Below are positions 32,084-44,300 of a DNA stretch of 64,000 nucleotides, piece by piece (the first letter of the stretch is position 1; every line of letters begins with the position of its first letter). A program made the translations under genes and the position numbers. The notes below the pieces were generated by a model. It was not told where the DNA came from and searched no databases. It was given only the letters and a program-made list of their open reading frames with translations. Source of the DNA: Pogostemon cablin (taxonomy: Eukaryota; Streptophyta; Magnoliopsida; Lamiales; Lamiaceae); assembly GCA_023678885.1 (NCBI GenBank), contig CM043012.1, positions 18,760,036-18,824,035 of the forward strand, given 5' to 3'.

Positions 32084-33759
32084 TCATCTGAACCATCTAA
32101 AACAAGAATCTGGATCTTCAACTGTGGTGGATAAGCTATTAGTAGTTTTAGGACATTTGTTGTTTGTATCTCTTGTTTCCATGAGGCTTTGAGATGTTTT
32201 TTGTTGCTGATCGAACATCATTTTCAGCTGTTTTCCTTGTTCTTCGATCTTCATTTGTAAGGTCCGCTGAATCTACAGTAAAACAACAGGGCAGAAAACA
32301 ATCAGCATCCCTCTTATCATTAGCAAAACACTATAGTGGAAGGAAGATGTTTGAGCTACCTCTAGTTGCTCGTGGAGACGCATTTGAACTTCTAGCTGCA
32401 TTTGTAGAGCTTCTTTCAGTTGCGTTCCACTGCAAATGATTGTAGAAATCTTGTAAGAACATGAACTGCAGTAATACATCTTGTATATATAATGATGTAA
32501 CTACATATTGAAATTATACGTTCTGATGTCGATCTGTGCAGCATTATATGTAGTCTTCTTCTCAGATTTTCCTGCTGTTTCAAGAGGAAGGGTAAATTAA
32601 GCAAGATTCATCTCCACAGAGGATTAAAGTGTTTTGAGTACATTGAAGAATGTGTGTGCCTTCCACAGATTCTGGTACGTATTTGGCATTTCGATATTTC
32701 TACAAAAGAAACAAGAAACAAAATGGGAAAAGGAACATTCTTAAACAAACAAGAAAACTCAAGATTGAGTCCAAACCTGTAAATGGCTCTTAACATGAAA
32801 AATAGTGAGTCCCTCAGTATCCATCAATTTTAGTATCTGCTTTGGAGTTGCTTCTGTTATATGACTGGCGATTAGATTGAACAAGTTTGAATTCAATACA
32901 CAAATGAAACCACTTTCATTGGAGAGATTTCTTACTATCTGGGCCACCAAGTCGGCTCACACACTCAACAAAACGATCATGAAGATCCTGAGTCCACCTA
33001 ATTCGCGTCTTACTCGATGAAACTGATGAAAGTGATCCTAAGCTATTACTCGTAGCAAGCGGAAGGCATACCGGTTGTCGTCCATACTGCTTCATTTGAG
33101 CAAGATGAGGTGCATATAGATTATGTGAAACCTGTTTCTTTTACATCATAAAAGTGATTGATTCAGTGTGCAACAACAAATCATGCAAGTGAGAAATGAT
33201 CAATGAATTCTTGAAAGAAAAAAAAATGTATACTTACTTCAAGATCCTTATTTGGATCGAATGGACCAGAAGGGCTTCTCCCATTTGAATCATCAAGATC
33301 ACCTAGTAGATTGTTCTTCAAGTGCAGTAGCTGTTCTTTTTCAGAAAGAGTGGTGAATGGATTTCTATAAGGCCCTTGATCAGTTCTGATATACAGTCCG
33401 TTTTGAGGCTGGAAATCTGCTTCGTTTCCAGCCGAGGATTCTCTAAAGAATCCATTTCCAGATTGGGGAAACGACCTCGGATAACAATTCTTGGATTGAT
33501 GAGAACAACAATTGGAGCTAGTTTCTTGGAAATCACACTGAGATAGTCCCATGTAAAGTTCAGTTGCATAGAAAGCATTAGCAGGTGATCCAATCCTGCT
33601 TATCATCGTAGTCAATGGATTCGAACCCCAAGAGCAGTTTCCTGTTGATGATCCCATGGATGCAGATGGCTGCTGAGAACCATAACTTTGGGGGAAATAA
33701 TCTGGAAAATCTGAAGCAAACTCAGATGGATATCCATAATTCTGTTGTATTCCCTTCAT
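32084..33759 (-). CDS. MYB-CC (GARP) transcription factor, PHR1-like family, seven exons
   Basis: CDS exons on the minus strand: 33759-33238, 33131-32936, 32853-32777, 32699-32660, 32571-32520, 32429-32360 and 32272-32084. Phases agree throughout, giving 381 aa. The N-terminal ~190 residues are S/Q/N-rich. The GARP MYB domain follows across exons 2-4 (KTRIRWTQDLHDRFVECVSR, ATPKQILKLMDTEGLTIFHV, KSHLQ). Exon 6 carries the coiled-coil LHEQLE motif (EALQMQLEVQMRLHEQLE) that defines MYB-CC proteins. PHR1-type members bind P1BS sites and control phosphate responses; this gene's target is not shown by sequence. Intron 4 has a GC donor (GAAG|GCACAC). The C-terminus DSCFRWFR* is short, and another frame stays open past it. 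Confidence 0.9.
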
Positions 33760-36360
33760 TTATTATATGACTGATCAGATGAAAATCTAAGCAGAAAACA
33801 GTTTGTTTGTGTTGAATCTTCAAGACTTATAACAGAAGAAGGCACCAAAATTCAAATCTTTCCTCCTTACTGGTTGGTTCAGAGCCTACATCAAACACGT
33901 GGCGTGCATCACAGAAACAGAGAGATGGGATTTATGAACAGTATGGAGAATGTGTAATTTCAAGAATCTGTAATGGAAGCTCCCTTTTTTATATGCTTGC
34001 AAATCTTCAGATATAAGAATGAATATTTGAACAATTAAATGATGAGAAACTTGTAATTATTCCTTAAATGGATATGAAAGAACAAATGAGCTATTGACAA
34101 AACCAAAGCCATATAAGTACAAAAATATAATTAATACATATCCTAAGCAAAAACAATCTGTTGTACAACTTTGTCCAAATCATCAACCTATTTAAAAAAG
34201 AAAAAGATGGATTCAAAATATCTATCCCTCTTTCTCTTGAATGGTAAATTAATGGAGAATCTGATTTCATGTCATCTGTAACTAATAATTTCACATGGTG
34301 ATGATATGGTATAGATTCAAGATGTGGAGTACTTGATTATTCCTGTGGAAAATTAGAATATGTATATATGGGTACAGAAATTCTATTACAGTTGATCCTT
34401 AATCCATGTGAAACTATATCCAACAAAGTTGAGTAATTACCAGAAAAGCGGATAACAATATTCGCAAACGTGTATCAAATAAATAATGGGAATCATTTGC
34501 AAAATTGTGCTCTCTTTTAAGATCTTATAGCAAAGATTCTGCTTATTACATGGATGAAAAGCTTTCTAGATCATTAATTCCTTGAATTTTGTTTAACCCA
34601 GATTAATCTTTAATCTTTTCTTAAGTTGAAATAATTATTTTTAGGCTTAGCCGCACATAAAATTCTAGTGGATGATTAATTAAATTTAATTAATTAATTG
34701 TCAGTTCAAGACGTTTAACTGCGGATGAAATTCATTATCTGGAAATTAATAATATACGTGACAACCTGAATAAATCCAAATTAAGTGAGAGGGTCGAACC
34801 ATCCAATGAGGTTAACGTTATTAAGAATTAAACAAGAAAACACAACCCTTGCACAGCTACTTTAATTACTTAGACTAAACTACTTAATTCATCTGTATAG
34901 CCATCTCCGACGCCAATGGTCTTGCGCCACGTGGATCCTTCTCTTCTGGTAACACCTTTCAATCTTCATCCATTTTATTATTATACATTAATTTCATTCC
35001 ATAAGAAAATATTCAATTACTCAAAATCAAATTATACATTCAAGAAAAGTTTGTTTGAGCTCCATTTATAAATATTATTAAATAAGTTTTAATATATTTT
35101 TGTATTCAACTTATAAATTAAAAGTTTACCTCAAACTTTTACATGAACAATTAACATAGGTAAAGTACGGATAAAAAAAATCAAATTATCGAATGTAGTT
35201 TGAGTTTGATTTAATTATATCTCATTTATATTAGTCTGATTATTTATCGAGCAAACTCAAATAGAAGCTTGATAATATTTTATATACATGTTAATTTTGA
35301 ACACATCTGCATTCGACATTACTTTATAAATTTACACCCATATTTTAGATTAATTTGTTTGATGGCAATCCATATGATAACTAATGCTACAGCGTACGAC
35401 AGCAAACATGTGTTGGAAACTCAGGTTTCTAAAAGCATAAATTCTTAACATGCATGGAGCGTGTGTAGGGGAAGCAAAAAGAAGGACATATCAACTGAGC
35501 TACTGAGTTACTTTGTTGATGGTTTCACTTTAAAATATATATTTTATTAAATATATATAAATATAATTAAAAAAATTCGGGAGCCTCGTCGGGGTGGGGC
35601 CCTGTGCGGCGGCACCTCCGGCACCGCCCCAGGTCCGCCCCTGGATAAAGTAGCAGCAGAAGAAAAATGAAGAACCGAATAATACTCACGCTAATATTTC
35701 TGAATTAAATCTTCAACACGGGGTTGAAAAATTAAATTTTACGAATTTGTATAAATAAACTGAACGAAGAATGTTGGAGAGAATTCAAGCAAAGTTCACC
35801 CCTGAGAACTGTTCTGTGTTCTGCTTATGCACATGTGTGTTCAATATGTTCTGTGTAGTTTCCTTTATCCAAATTCAAATAAGGAAATGTGAGCAAATTG
35901 CATGAGTTACATTACTCCCTCTCTCAGCATGCCACATATTTAATATATGGAAAATAATAAATAAATAATAATATTAATTATTATTTGCATTAATTATTAT
36001 TTACAATATGTTTGGATTGAATACTTTGTGGACATCAAAGCATCTGATGGGGATTAAAATCTTTAGATTAATATGCATGAAAAAGTATTAGAAAGATAAG
36101 CAACATTAATTAAAGAGGTCCTAATTGAATGAATTAGTATTTAGCACTTTTTGCATGAGACAGTTTGATTTTTTCTAAATTATTAATTATAATTACTTAA
36201 AAATATTATTACCTTTTATATATTTTATAAAAGGTTTTATTAAGAAAAATTATTTAGCAGAGTTATCATTTTTTTCATCAATAACCATCATTTTTTATTA
36301 ACCTATTATCAATTTGTATCATGTAATTATCATTTTTCATCGATCAACATAATTTTTTAA
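33760..36360. other. Upstream/intergenic region of the MYB-CC gene
   Basis: Probable 5' UTR and promoter at 33760-34000, then gene-free AT-rich DNA. A GC-rich island (CCTCGTCGGGGTGGGGCCCT..., 35583-35642) inside AT-rich flanks looks like a transposon end or fragment, but no matching partner is in the window. Confidence 0.4.
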
Positions 36361-36419
36361 AGTTGATATTAGGTGTACCTATAACCATTTACTACTCCAT
36401 TTTATTTAGTATATGTTTT

Positions 36420-36660
36420 TATTCTATTTTGCATAATATGTGTTTATTAATAATGATATTTTTTTTAAATTAAGTTTTTCATTAAAAAAATTTAGCATTA
36501 ATATGTATATGACTTGTTATTTAATAATGTATACATGCATTTTTTTAATAATTGTATAATTTTACATTTAATTTTTTATTAAAAAAATAACAATTAAATT
36601 GTATATATATTTTTGTTTATAATTATATGTATGTTTTTGTTTATATTTATATACATTTTT
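36420..36660. repeat. Dispersed AT-rich repeat, related to 9.01-9.33 kb
   Basis: Same order of motifs as at 9060-9310 (TTTTTCATTAAAAAAATTTAGCATT, GTATACATG, AACAATTAAATTGTATAT). The copy probably extends to about 37125, with a GC-rich insertion in between. Confidence 0.5.
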
Positions 36661-36823
36661 TAAATATTAATTACTAATATTTTGTACATCTAATTACTAC
36701 TAGATACATTGATTTAAAATAATAATTATTTAATGCAAAATATTAAAGTAAAATATCAATTATAACATTATAATTCCATACACTTTTAAACAATCAACCC
36801 TACCCCTCACCCACCAGCCGGCA

Positions 36824-36861
36824 TTGACCGGCGTTGACCGAAATTTGACCGGCCGTTGACC
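36824..36861 (+). promoter_or_regulatory. Cluster of four TTGACC (W-box-like) motifs
   Basis: TTGACC occurs at 36824, 36834, 36845 and 36856, embedded in GGC-rich spacers. TTGAC[CT] is the WRKY-binding core. No gene is adjacent, so a regulatory role is unproven; it may be a short satellite. Confidence 0.4.
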
Positions 36862-37125
36862 GGCGTCGGACCACCACTTTTTTTTGCTGCACACACTTTT
36901 TTTTGCTACACATTTTTTTCTACTGCACACACTTTGCTGCACACAACATTTATGTGCAGCACATTTGTAGGGGTAATATTGGAATATCACTATATATTTT
37001 TGTAATTAGTAGTAATACTTTTGTATGTTTGTATCACATAATAATTAAGAGTTTTTTTGTGTACCTAGTAGTAATCTCCTGTTTTTAAAATGGGTGCACT
37101 ATATTTTAGAATGCACAATATAATT
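36862..37125. repeat. CTGCACACA-rich low-complexity stretch
   Basis: Repeats of TTTTTTTTGCTGCACACAC-like text to 36965, then a GGGTGCAC...GAATGCACAATATA end resembling the 9.3 kb repeat. Confidence 0.45.
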
Positions 37126-37750
37126 AGCCAATTTTTAATTAAAATATTCACTCATGCACATAAGTTTTTTTATATAGGAGTATATAAATAAGTATGCATA
37201 GGTATCCAAAACAAATTAGGGTATACCGTATACATTTTCTAATTGAAAATGTAATTTAATTAATACACATCTAGGTATTCAAATAAAATGGATGATTGAT
37301 AATCAAGATAGACATTTTCTAATTGAGGATGTAATTATAATCGAAGAAGAGTTTGTGATAAACCAGATGCTAATTTTTCATAAAGGACAAATAAATAAAA
37401 TCTCAACTATTAGATTAAGTTTTAAATTAATTTTATCATTAAATTAAATAAAATTATTTAATAAATAAATAAATAAAATAATTACCCATCGTTACTCTTT
37501 TTAAACCTATCAACTTAAGGCTGCATACGCTTTTAAATTTTATGAAAAAATAACATAAAATAAAAATAAAAATACAATTATACAAAGTAAAACAAAATAA
37601 ATAATAAATCTTATGATTATAATTTAAATAATATTAGTGAAATAAAAAATAAGCATTTGCCATTTGCTAATAATAAATTAATAAACAAATTAAGAATGAT
37701 TAATGATTAAGTCAATACGCGGCGGCTTGATTGCGTCTACCCTAAATTTA

Positions 37751-37974
37751 TACTTACACCGTCTCGTTTCAATATTTACGTTTGTTTTTTGCACGTTGAT
37801 TGAAAAGTATTATTTTAATAGACAGTGGGTGAAAAAATATAATATTTGATGTGAGTGTCGAATGATATATTAATTTTTTTAGGTTGATCCCATATTCCTA
37901 AAAAGGAAAACGTAAATATTGAAATAAGACGCGCAAAATAGAAACGTAAACATTGAAACGAGACGGAGGGAGTA
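37751..37974. mobile_element. Stowaway-like MITE
   Basis: The left end TACTTACACCGTCTCGTTTC and the right end GAAACGAGACGGAGGGAGTA form inverted repeats that continue inward (AATATTTACGTTT / AAACGTAAACATT). About 224 bp, with a TA target duplication. Confidence 0.85.
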
Positions 37975-37983
37975 ATTATTATT

Positions 37984-38357
37984 TAGTGAGGCTTGCGTGC
38001 GCCCGTGGGCCTTTAGAAATTTATTATCATGGGAAATGGTACATTGATTTGGTCTAAAAGGTATATATTTTAATTAGTAAAAAGTACATCATTTTGTCCT
38101 AAAGGGTATACACTTTTCATTAATATATTTTTTTCTTTAGAAAATAAAGGGTACACTTTTTATACTAAAGGGTATACAATTTAACACAAAATTCTAAAGG
38201 CACACGGAGTGTTGTCTATGCGCCCGAATACATACAATAATTTTTTTTATAAAATAAAGGGTACACATCTATATACTAAAAAGTATACAATTTAACATAA
38301 AATTCTAAAGACGCACGGAATATGGTTCATGCGCCCGGGTGCACAGAAGCTTTTGCC
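37984..38357 (+). mobile_element. Mutator-like MITE, copy B
   Basis: Starts GTGAGGCTTGCGTGCGCCCG and ends GCTTTTGCC, with the same interior as copy A in opposite orientation. It inserted within about 10 bp of the Stowaway MITE. No clear 9-bp duplication. Confidence 0.7.
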
Positions 38358-40079
38358 TAATATGTTTCATGTTTGTATATGAAAAGAAAATCCAAGATTG
38401 TAAAAAATATATGTTTAAATAAAATAGAATAAAAATAATTATTTTATTCATTTTAAATCTAACAATCAGATGGTTAATCTCATTGAATCATGATATTCAC
38501 GAATTTATACATGATTTATATAGGATAGGGCTCGCACCGGCAACATTCAATTCTACAAAATGTGTTGGATTTATCCTGAGTATCAAATGATATTCCTCTT
38601 TAATTGCTTAAGTTTTTCATTTATGAAAAAATTCCACATACAAAACTTCAAATAAAATTCCCCCATCTTTAATAGCTTAAGCTTTTCATTTATAAAAAAG
38701 ATTGATTTGATTAAGTATCAAACGATACTCCTCTTTAATAACTTAAGTTTTTCATTTATGAAAAAATTTTACATACAAGGCTTCAAATAAAATTCCCCCC
38801 CTCTTTAATAGCTTAACCTTTTCATTTATAAAAAAATTTCATATGCAAGGCTTCAAACAAAATTCCTCCCTGCATGTAAGGGGCGTATTAGAGTGATTGA
38901 TTTAAAGCTTAAACTTTTAGATGAGGTGGTCGTTTAACAATCCGCCCAGGAAGTCGGGCTCACTCAATCCACTAGCATGATATTGTCCGCTTTGGGCCGT
39001 CCATTGGCCCGCATGATTTTACTACTCTGTGTATCACACCCAAAAGGCCTCATGTAAGGGAGAGTACATCCCTCATTTATAAACTCATCGTCATCCCCAC
39101 TTCCAATCGATGTGAGACTTTGGTTGACACCCAACCAATATTTCCCTCTCAAACAAAGTCCCACAGCTAGACCATTCAGTTTGAGGTCCGAACATCCCAC
39201 CAACCCTAGGCCGTGCCGGTTAAGTCTGGAGTCTAGCTCTAATATTACTTGTTGGGTTTATCCGCCCAGGGAGCCAGACCCACTCAATCCACTAGCATGA
39301 TATTATCCGTCTTGGGTCGCCCACTAACCCGCACAGTTGTATCACTCTGGGCATCACGCCTAAAATGCCTCATTCAAAATGCTTTGGGGCTGAATTAGAC
39401 AAAGATGTCCTGAATGTCTCCCATGAATCCGGTAATGTACCAAGAAACCATAAGCCATGTACTTCATTCTCAACATTCAGTTTGAAGTCCAAACATCCTA
39501 CCAATCCTGGGTCAGGCCGATTAAGTCTGGAGCCTTGCTCTAATACTACTTGTTGGGTTTATCCGTCAAGGGAGCCAGACTCACTCAATCCACTAGCATG
39601 ATATTATCCGCCTTGGGCCGCCCACTGACCCGCACAATTGTATCACTCTAGGCATCACGCCCAACAGACCTCATTCAAAATGCTTTGGGGGCTGAATTAG
39701 ACAAAGATGTCCTGAATGTCTCCCATGAATCCGACAATATACTAAGAAACCATAAGCCCTGTACTTCATTCTCAACATTCAGTTTGAGGTTCGAACATTC
39801 CACCAACCCTGGGCCGGGCCGGTTAAGTCTAGAGCCTTGCTCTGATATTACTTGTTGGGTTTATCCACCCAGGGAGCTAGACCCACTCAATCAACTAGCA
39901 TGATATTGTCCGTCTTGGGCCGCCTACTGACCCGCACAGTTGTATAACTTTGGGCATCACTCCCAAATGGCCTCATTCAAAATGCTTTGGGGGCTGAATT
40001 AGACAAAGATGTCCTGAATGTCTCCCATGAATCCGGCAATGTATCAAGAAACCATAAGCCATGTACTTCATTCTCAAAC

Positions 40080-40760
40080 TTTATAAAGTGAATTCAAGTG
40101 ATCAGTCATAGGAGTGCTATGTACTTCATTCTCAAACTTGATATTCATTTCCGACAATTGATTTATGATGCCCTGATATAGGAGTGCTATTGGATTTGGT
40201 AAAGTGAATTCAAGTGATCAGTCATAGGAGTGCTATGTACTTCATTCTCAAACTTGATATTCATTTCTGACAATTGATTGATGATGCCCTGATATAGGAG
40301 TGCTATTGAATTTGGTTTTCCGACAATTGATTTATGATGCCCTGATATAGAAGTGCTATTGAATTTGGTTAAGTCTAGGGTCTGGCTCTAATGCCACTTA
40401 TTGGGTTTTATCTGCCACTCATTGGCTCGCACGGTTTTACCGCTCTAGGTGTGCTATGTACTTCATTCTCAAACTTGATATTCATTTCCAACAATTGATT
40501 TGTGATGCCCTGATATAGGAGTGCTATTGGATTTGGTAAAGTGAATTCAAGTGATCAGTCATATGAGTGCTATGTACTTCATTCAAGTGAATTCAAGTGA
40601 TCAGTCATAGGAGTGCTATGTACTTCATTCTCAAACTTGATATTCATTTCCGACAATTGATTGATGATGCCCTGATATAGGAGTGCTATTGAATTTGGTT
40701 TTCCGAAAATTGATTTATGATGCCCTGATATAGGAGTGCTATTGAATTTGGTTAAGTCTA
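40080..40760. repeat. Nested internal tandem repeats in the TRIM array
   Basis: GATCAGTCATAGGAGTGCTA, CATTCTCAAACTTGATATTC and GATGCCCTGATATAGGAGTG recur in the same order several times (for example at about 40097, 40215 and 40595), with partial units between. Confidence 0.85.
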
Positions 40761-40988
40761 GGGTCTGGCTCTAATGCCACTTATTGGGTTTTATCTGCCA
40801 CTCATTGGCCCGCACGGTTTTACCGCTCTAGGTATCACACCTAAAAGGCTTCATGCTAGGGAGAATTAATCCTTCAATTATAAACTCATCGTCATCCCCA
40901 CTTTTAACCGATGTGGGACTTTGATTGACACCTAACCAATATTCGAACATCCCACCAACTCTGGGTCGGGCCGGTTAAGTCTGGGTCT

Positions 40989-41001
40989 GGCTCTAATGCC
41001 A
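40989..41001 (-). other. TRIM primer-binding site
   Basis: The minus strand reads TGGCATTAGAGCC, two mismatches from the tRNA-Met complement, two bases from the LTR end. Confidence 0.7.
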
Positions 41002-41003
41002 CT

Positions 41004-41208
41004 TGTTGGGTTTATCCGCCCAGGGAGTCGGGCCCACTCAATCTACTAGCATGATATTGTCCGCTTTGGGCCGCCCACTGGCCCGCAAGATTTTACTACT
41101 CTGGGCATCACGCCCAAAAGGCCTCATGCTAGGGAAAGTCCATCCCTCGTTTATAAACCCTTCGCCACTCCCACTTCTAATCGATGTGGGACTTTGACAT
41201 AACCAACA
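41004..41208 (-). repeat. TRIM LTR, right-most copy
   Basis: 205 bp, TG...CA termini (TGTTG/CAACA), with GTGGGACTTTGACATAACCA near its element start on the plus strand. Confidence 0.75.
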
Positions 41209-41806
41209 AAATGGTGATATCTTGTATCGGTGACCAAGAATCGAATCACACAACAGCGATATAGGAGCAGCCTTTCAAAATAAAAAAAAAAACTTATTGT
41301 ATTTATTAATTGGATCACCATAATTAACCTCCACTATATTGTATCATCATGATTAAACCACCTCACTACTCTGGCAAGCATTCAGGGTGGATTCATCTAT
41401 TTGTATCGATTAATATAAGATAGGAAGAATAATTAAGAAACATATCAGTTAAAATAAAAATGTTGACATAGATATGTGGAATAAATTGGTTGTGGATCAA
41501 GAAAAAGCAAAGCTGCCAATATTAGAATTAAGAAATTGTGTAAAATGTATATATAATGTGACATGGTGGTCCATGAATAAGAAAAGACAATTGGCCCGTT
41601 AGGTCACAATGCATTTTTTTTATATTTTGCCCTTTAGTTTTCTCAAGGGTCATAAATTGTAATATTGTTATTATATTATAAATACATTTTAATAATCAAA
41701 ATGAAAAGTGTTCATATCCGAAAATGGAAATATTGCTCTTGTCCTACCTAAAAGAGCTAAGATTCATATGTACATTAGTTTACTAATGACTAATGAGTTG
41801 ACGAGG

Positions 41807-41809
<3 letters not shown>
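41209..41809. other. Intergenic
   Basis: No gene seen; A-run at 41281-41290. Confidence 0.5.

Positions 41810-41894
<85 letters not shown>
41810..41894. repeat. (AT)n microsatellite, 85 bp
   Basis: An uninterrupted TA/AT run. Confidence 0.99.
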
Positions 41895-41899
<5 letters not shown>

Positions 41900-41997
41900 G
41901 ATATTATCATAGTTATCAAAGATAAACACAGCTATTATTATTTATTTTTCTTAATAAGGAAACTTAGGTTAATTCCGATTGAGTCGGTCTAAAAGAT

Positions 41998-42298
41998 GAC
42001 AAAAACTTGTGTGAGATCGTCTCACGTGAGAGTTTATATGAAAGTGACGTGAGACGGCCAGAAAGTAATAACTTTTGTGAAGAAAAGTGATAATAAATTA
42101 ATGAAAAGTGAAAATGTTCTTTCATGAACAATTTATAGTGTAAATAAAAAGTGGTAACATTTTCGAGCGAAAATGATAACGATTTATAGCGAAAGTGATA
42201 ACTATTTTAAAAAGTGAAAAATTGTCTCACGTGAGACGGTCTCATGCAAGACCTGAAAAATTGTCTCACGTGAGACGGTCTCATGCAAGACTTACCCC
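41998..42298. mobile_element. MITE-like element built on GTCTCACGTGAGAC palindromes
   Basis: The left end (GAGATCGTCTCACGTGAGA) and right end (TCTCACGTGAGACGGTCTCA) form inverted repeats of about 36 bp. Flanks share AAAAGAT (41991-41997 and 42299-42305), a possible target duplication. The right end is itself duplicated (about 42218-42255 and 42256-42290). The palindrome contains a CACGTG G-box. Confidence 0.6.
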
Positions 42299-42305
42299 AA
42301 AAGAT

Positions 42306-44040
42306 TTATGCCATGCACTTAATTAGTGGGAAAAAAATTCGAACCTAAAAGTATATTTTAATTATAAATTTACTATTTTCATTTAATACACAAATCATAC
42401 TTTATGATTAATTTGTTTATTATTTAAAAAGACTACTATCTTCATCCATCGATAAGGTAATTGTATATCTTTTGCACGTAGATTAAGGAGTATTATTATT
42501 TTATATATAAAGTAAGGACTATTATTATTTTATATAAAGTGGATAGTTGTATTAGTGGTGAATGGTGAGCAATGTGTGAGACCAATTTACTTAAAAAAAA
42601 AAAAGAATATGAATACTGTTAAAGTGGACGATCAAAATATATCAAAATAAATACCTAATATGCTGACGAAGTATGTATGTTACCATTCAAAAAAGTCATT
42701 AAAATTAGTGATGCAGATAATTATAGTATTAGATTAATTAGTATTAATATGGTTTAATTTTGATTTATGTTATTTTTTGAATAACTAGTATTAATGTTTT
42801 GATTAGTATTCTTTATAAGTATAGTTTTATTATTAATAATGTAATAAATTTTATTATCACCTATAAATAGGTGTTTTGATTATTGTATTAAAGGTGTTGA
42901 ATTTGATTACTCATAGACTCTTTTACGGTATTCTTATGAACGTATTTGAGAAGTCTATCTTGATATTATTATTTTATTATACGCTCTCGCTACATTAATT
43001 AATAAGAAATTAAAAAAAAATTAAACTCCGAACCTACACAACTAAACATGTCACGGAGGAATTCTCATTTGGATTGGACATAGCAAGTGGCTATATTCCT
43101 AATGAACAAAAACAATATAGCGATGAGTAAAAGATATGGAAAAAGAATAAGGTTTGATAGCATCCATTGAGTCACTAGTCTTTTTCTCTAACCACATTTA
43201 AAGATTCAAAAGTTCCATTTCTTTATTTATAATAAATATATATATCAACTCAAAAGAATTAATAATAAAAAAATTTATGTAAAACATAATACTATATCTC
43301 TTGTGACCTAAATTGTAGAGTATTTTCAAGTTAAAACTAAAAATAAAAAAAAATTATATGAATCCCTCTCATGAAATGTATTTAAAAATAATAATAATTT
43401 CTCAATTTGAAAAGTGAACTACTCTTTAACTTGATCAAAATCAATTCCTTCTTCCAAATAAAATACACGGTTCACCTTGTATTTTAAATCTATTTATTTT
43501 ATGAGATATCTGTATAAAAAAATAAAAAAAATAAAATTATTACAGCATACTTAAGTCTTATATGATAACAAAATTTAAATGTAATAGGACATTCAATATC
43601 CCTTAAACCAATAATGCAGGACATGTCGTTGGTGATTAATATATGACCTTTTTACTAATTAGTGATTAACCTAATTAAACATAATCTCAATTTGTGGCCA
43701 CCTTAAGTCTGAACATTAATTCCATTTGCACTCTCTAATTAATGGATCGTGTTTGGACTTCATCACGATGGCGTTACCAACTCTCTATATATTGCGCGAG
43801 ATAATCTTACAAAATAACTCTCACAATAATATATTTTTCTAAAAAATAAAACATCTTTAACAAAAAAAAAACTTTCTTAACGTTTTTTTTCAAATAAATT
43901 AAGAGTTATAAACAACATATATTCATTAAAAATAAAAAAATCACCAGCAAACATATCCTATCTTCATTTATTTAAAATGTTGAATGTTTTGGAAATTTAT
44001 TGGAGTTTATCAAAATTTAGGAAGTTTGAAAATCTTATGA
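42306..44040. other. Intergenic AT-rich stretch
   Basis: No supported gene. TTTTGCACGTAGATTAAGGAG at about 42471 resembles the interior of Stowaway copies, suggesting another decayed MITE. Confidence 0.4.
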
Positions 44041-44044
44041 AAAA

Positions 44045-44300
44045 ACTTATTTTTACTAATCACTCCCTCATTTTAACTTATAAACTTGGATTTTTATTAA
44101 CCACTCCCCCATTTTAACCTATCCCCTTTTTAACCTATAAACTTGGATTTTTACTAACCAGTCTCCCATTTTAAACTTGAACTTTTACTAACCATTCCCA
44201 TTTTAACCTATGAACTTGGATTTTCACTAACCACTCCCTCATTTTAACCGTACCTTTAATCTATAACCTATAAACTACTTGGAGTGAACCTTTTAACTTA
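44045..44300. repeat. Minisatellite of CACTCCCTCATTTTAACCT-type units
   Basis: Five imperfect units alternating ACTAACCACTCCCTCATTTT and AACTTATAAACTTGGATTTT between about 44060 and 44250, of variable length (about 40-60 bp). Confidence 0.7.

Larger units (their letters stand above)
38935..41208 (-). mobile_element. Tandem array of a TRIM-type miniature LTR retrotransposon
   Basis: Six or more units repeat TTGGGTTTATCCGCCCAGGG, CACTCAATCCACTAGCATGA, TTGGGCCGCCCACTGGCCCG and CGGTTAAGTCT (starts near 38940, 39252, 39551, 39853, 40391, 40784, 41004). The clearest LTR is 41004-41208 (205 bp; minus strand TGTTGG...CCCAACA). Each LTR end is followed two bases later by TGGCATTAGAGCC-like text, a tRNA-Met primer-binding site. 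Short LTRs, a Met primer site, no coding sequence and LTR-internal-LTR chains are TRIM features. The left end is truncated. A 5-bp flank AAATG follows the right end. Confidence 0.8.

Noticed and set aside
35583..35642. GC-rich island as a CpG-type promoter
   Set aside because: Only 60 bp, with no adjacent gene; it looks more like a transposon fragment.
38935..41208. Cassandra-type TRIM carrying 5S rRNA sequence
   Set aside because: No 5S-like internal promoter or 5S rRNA segment was seen in the units.
41708..41992. 94-codon frame rich in YI repeats
   Set aside because: Produced by the (AT)n microsatellite.
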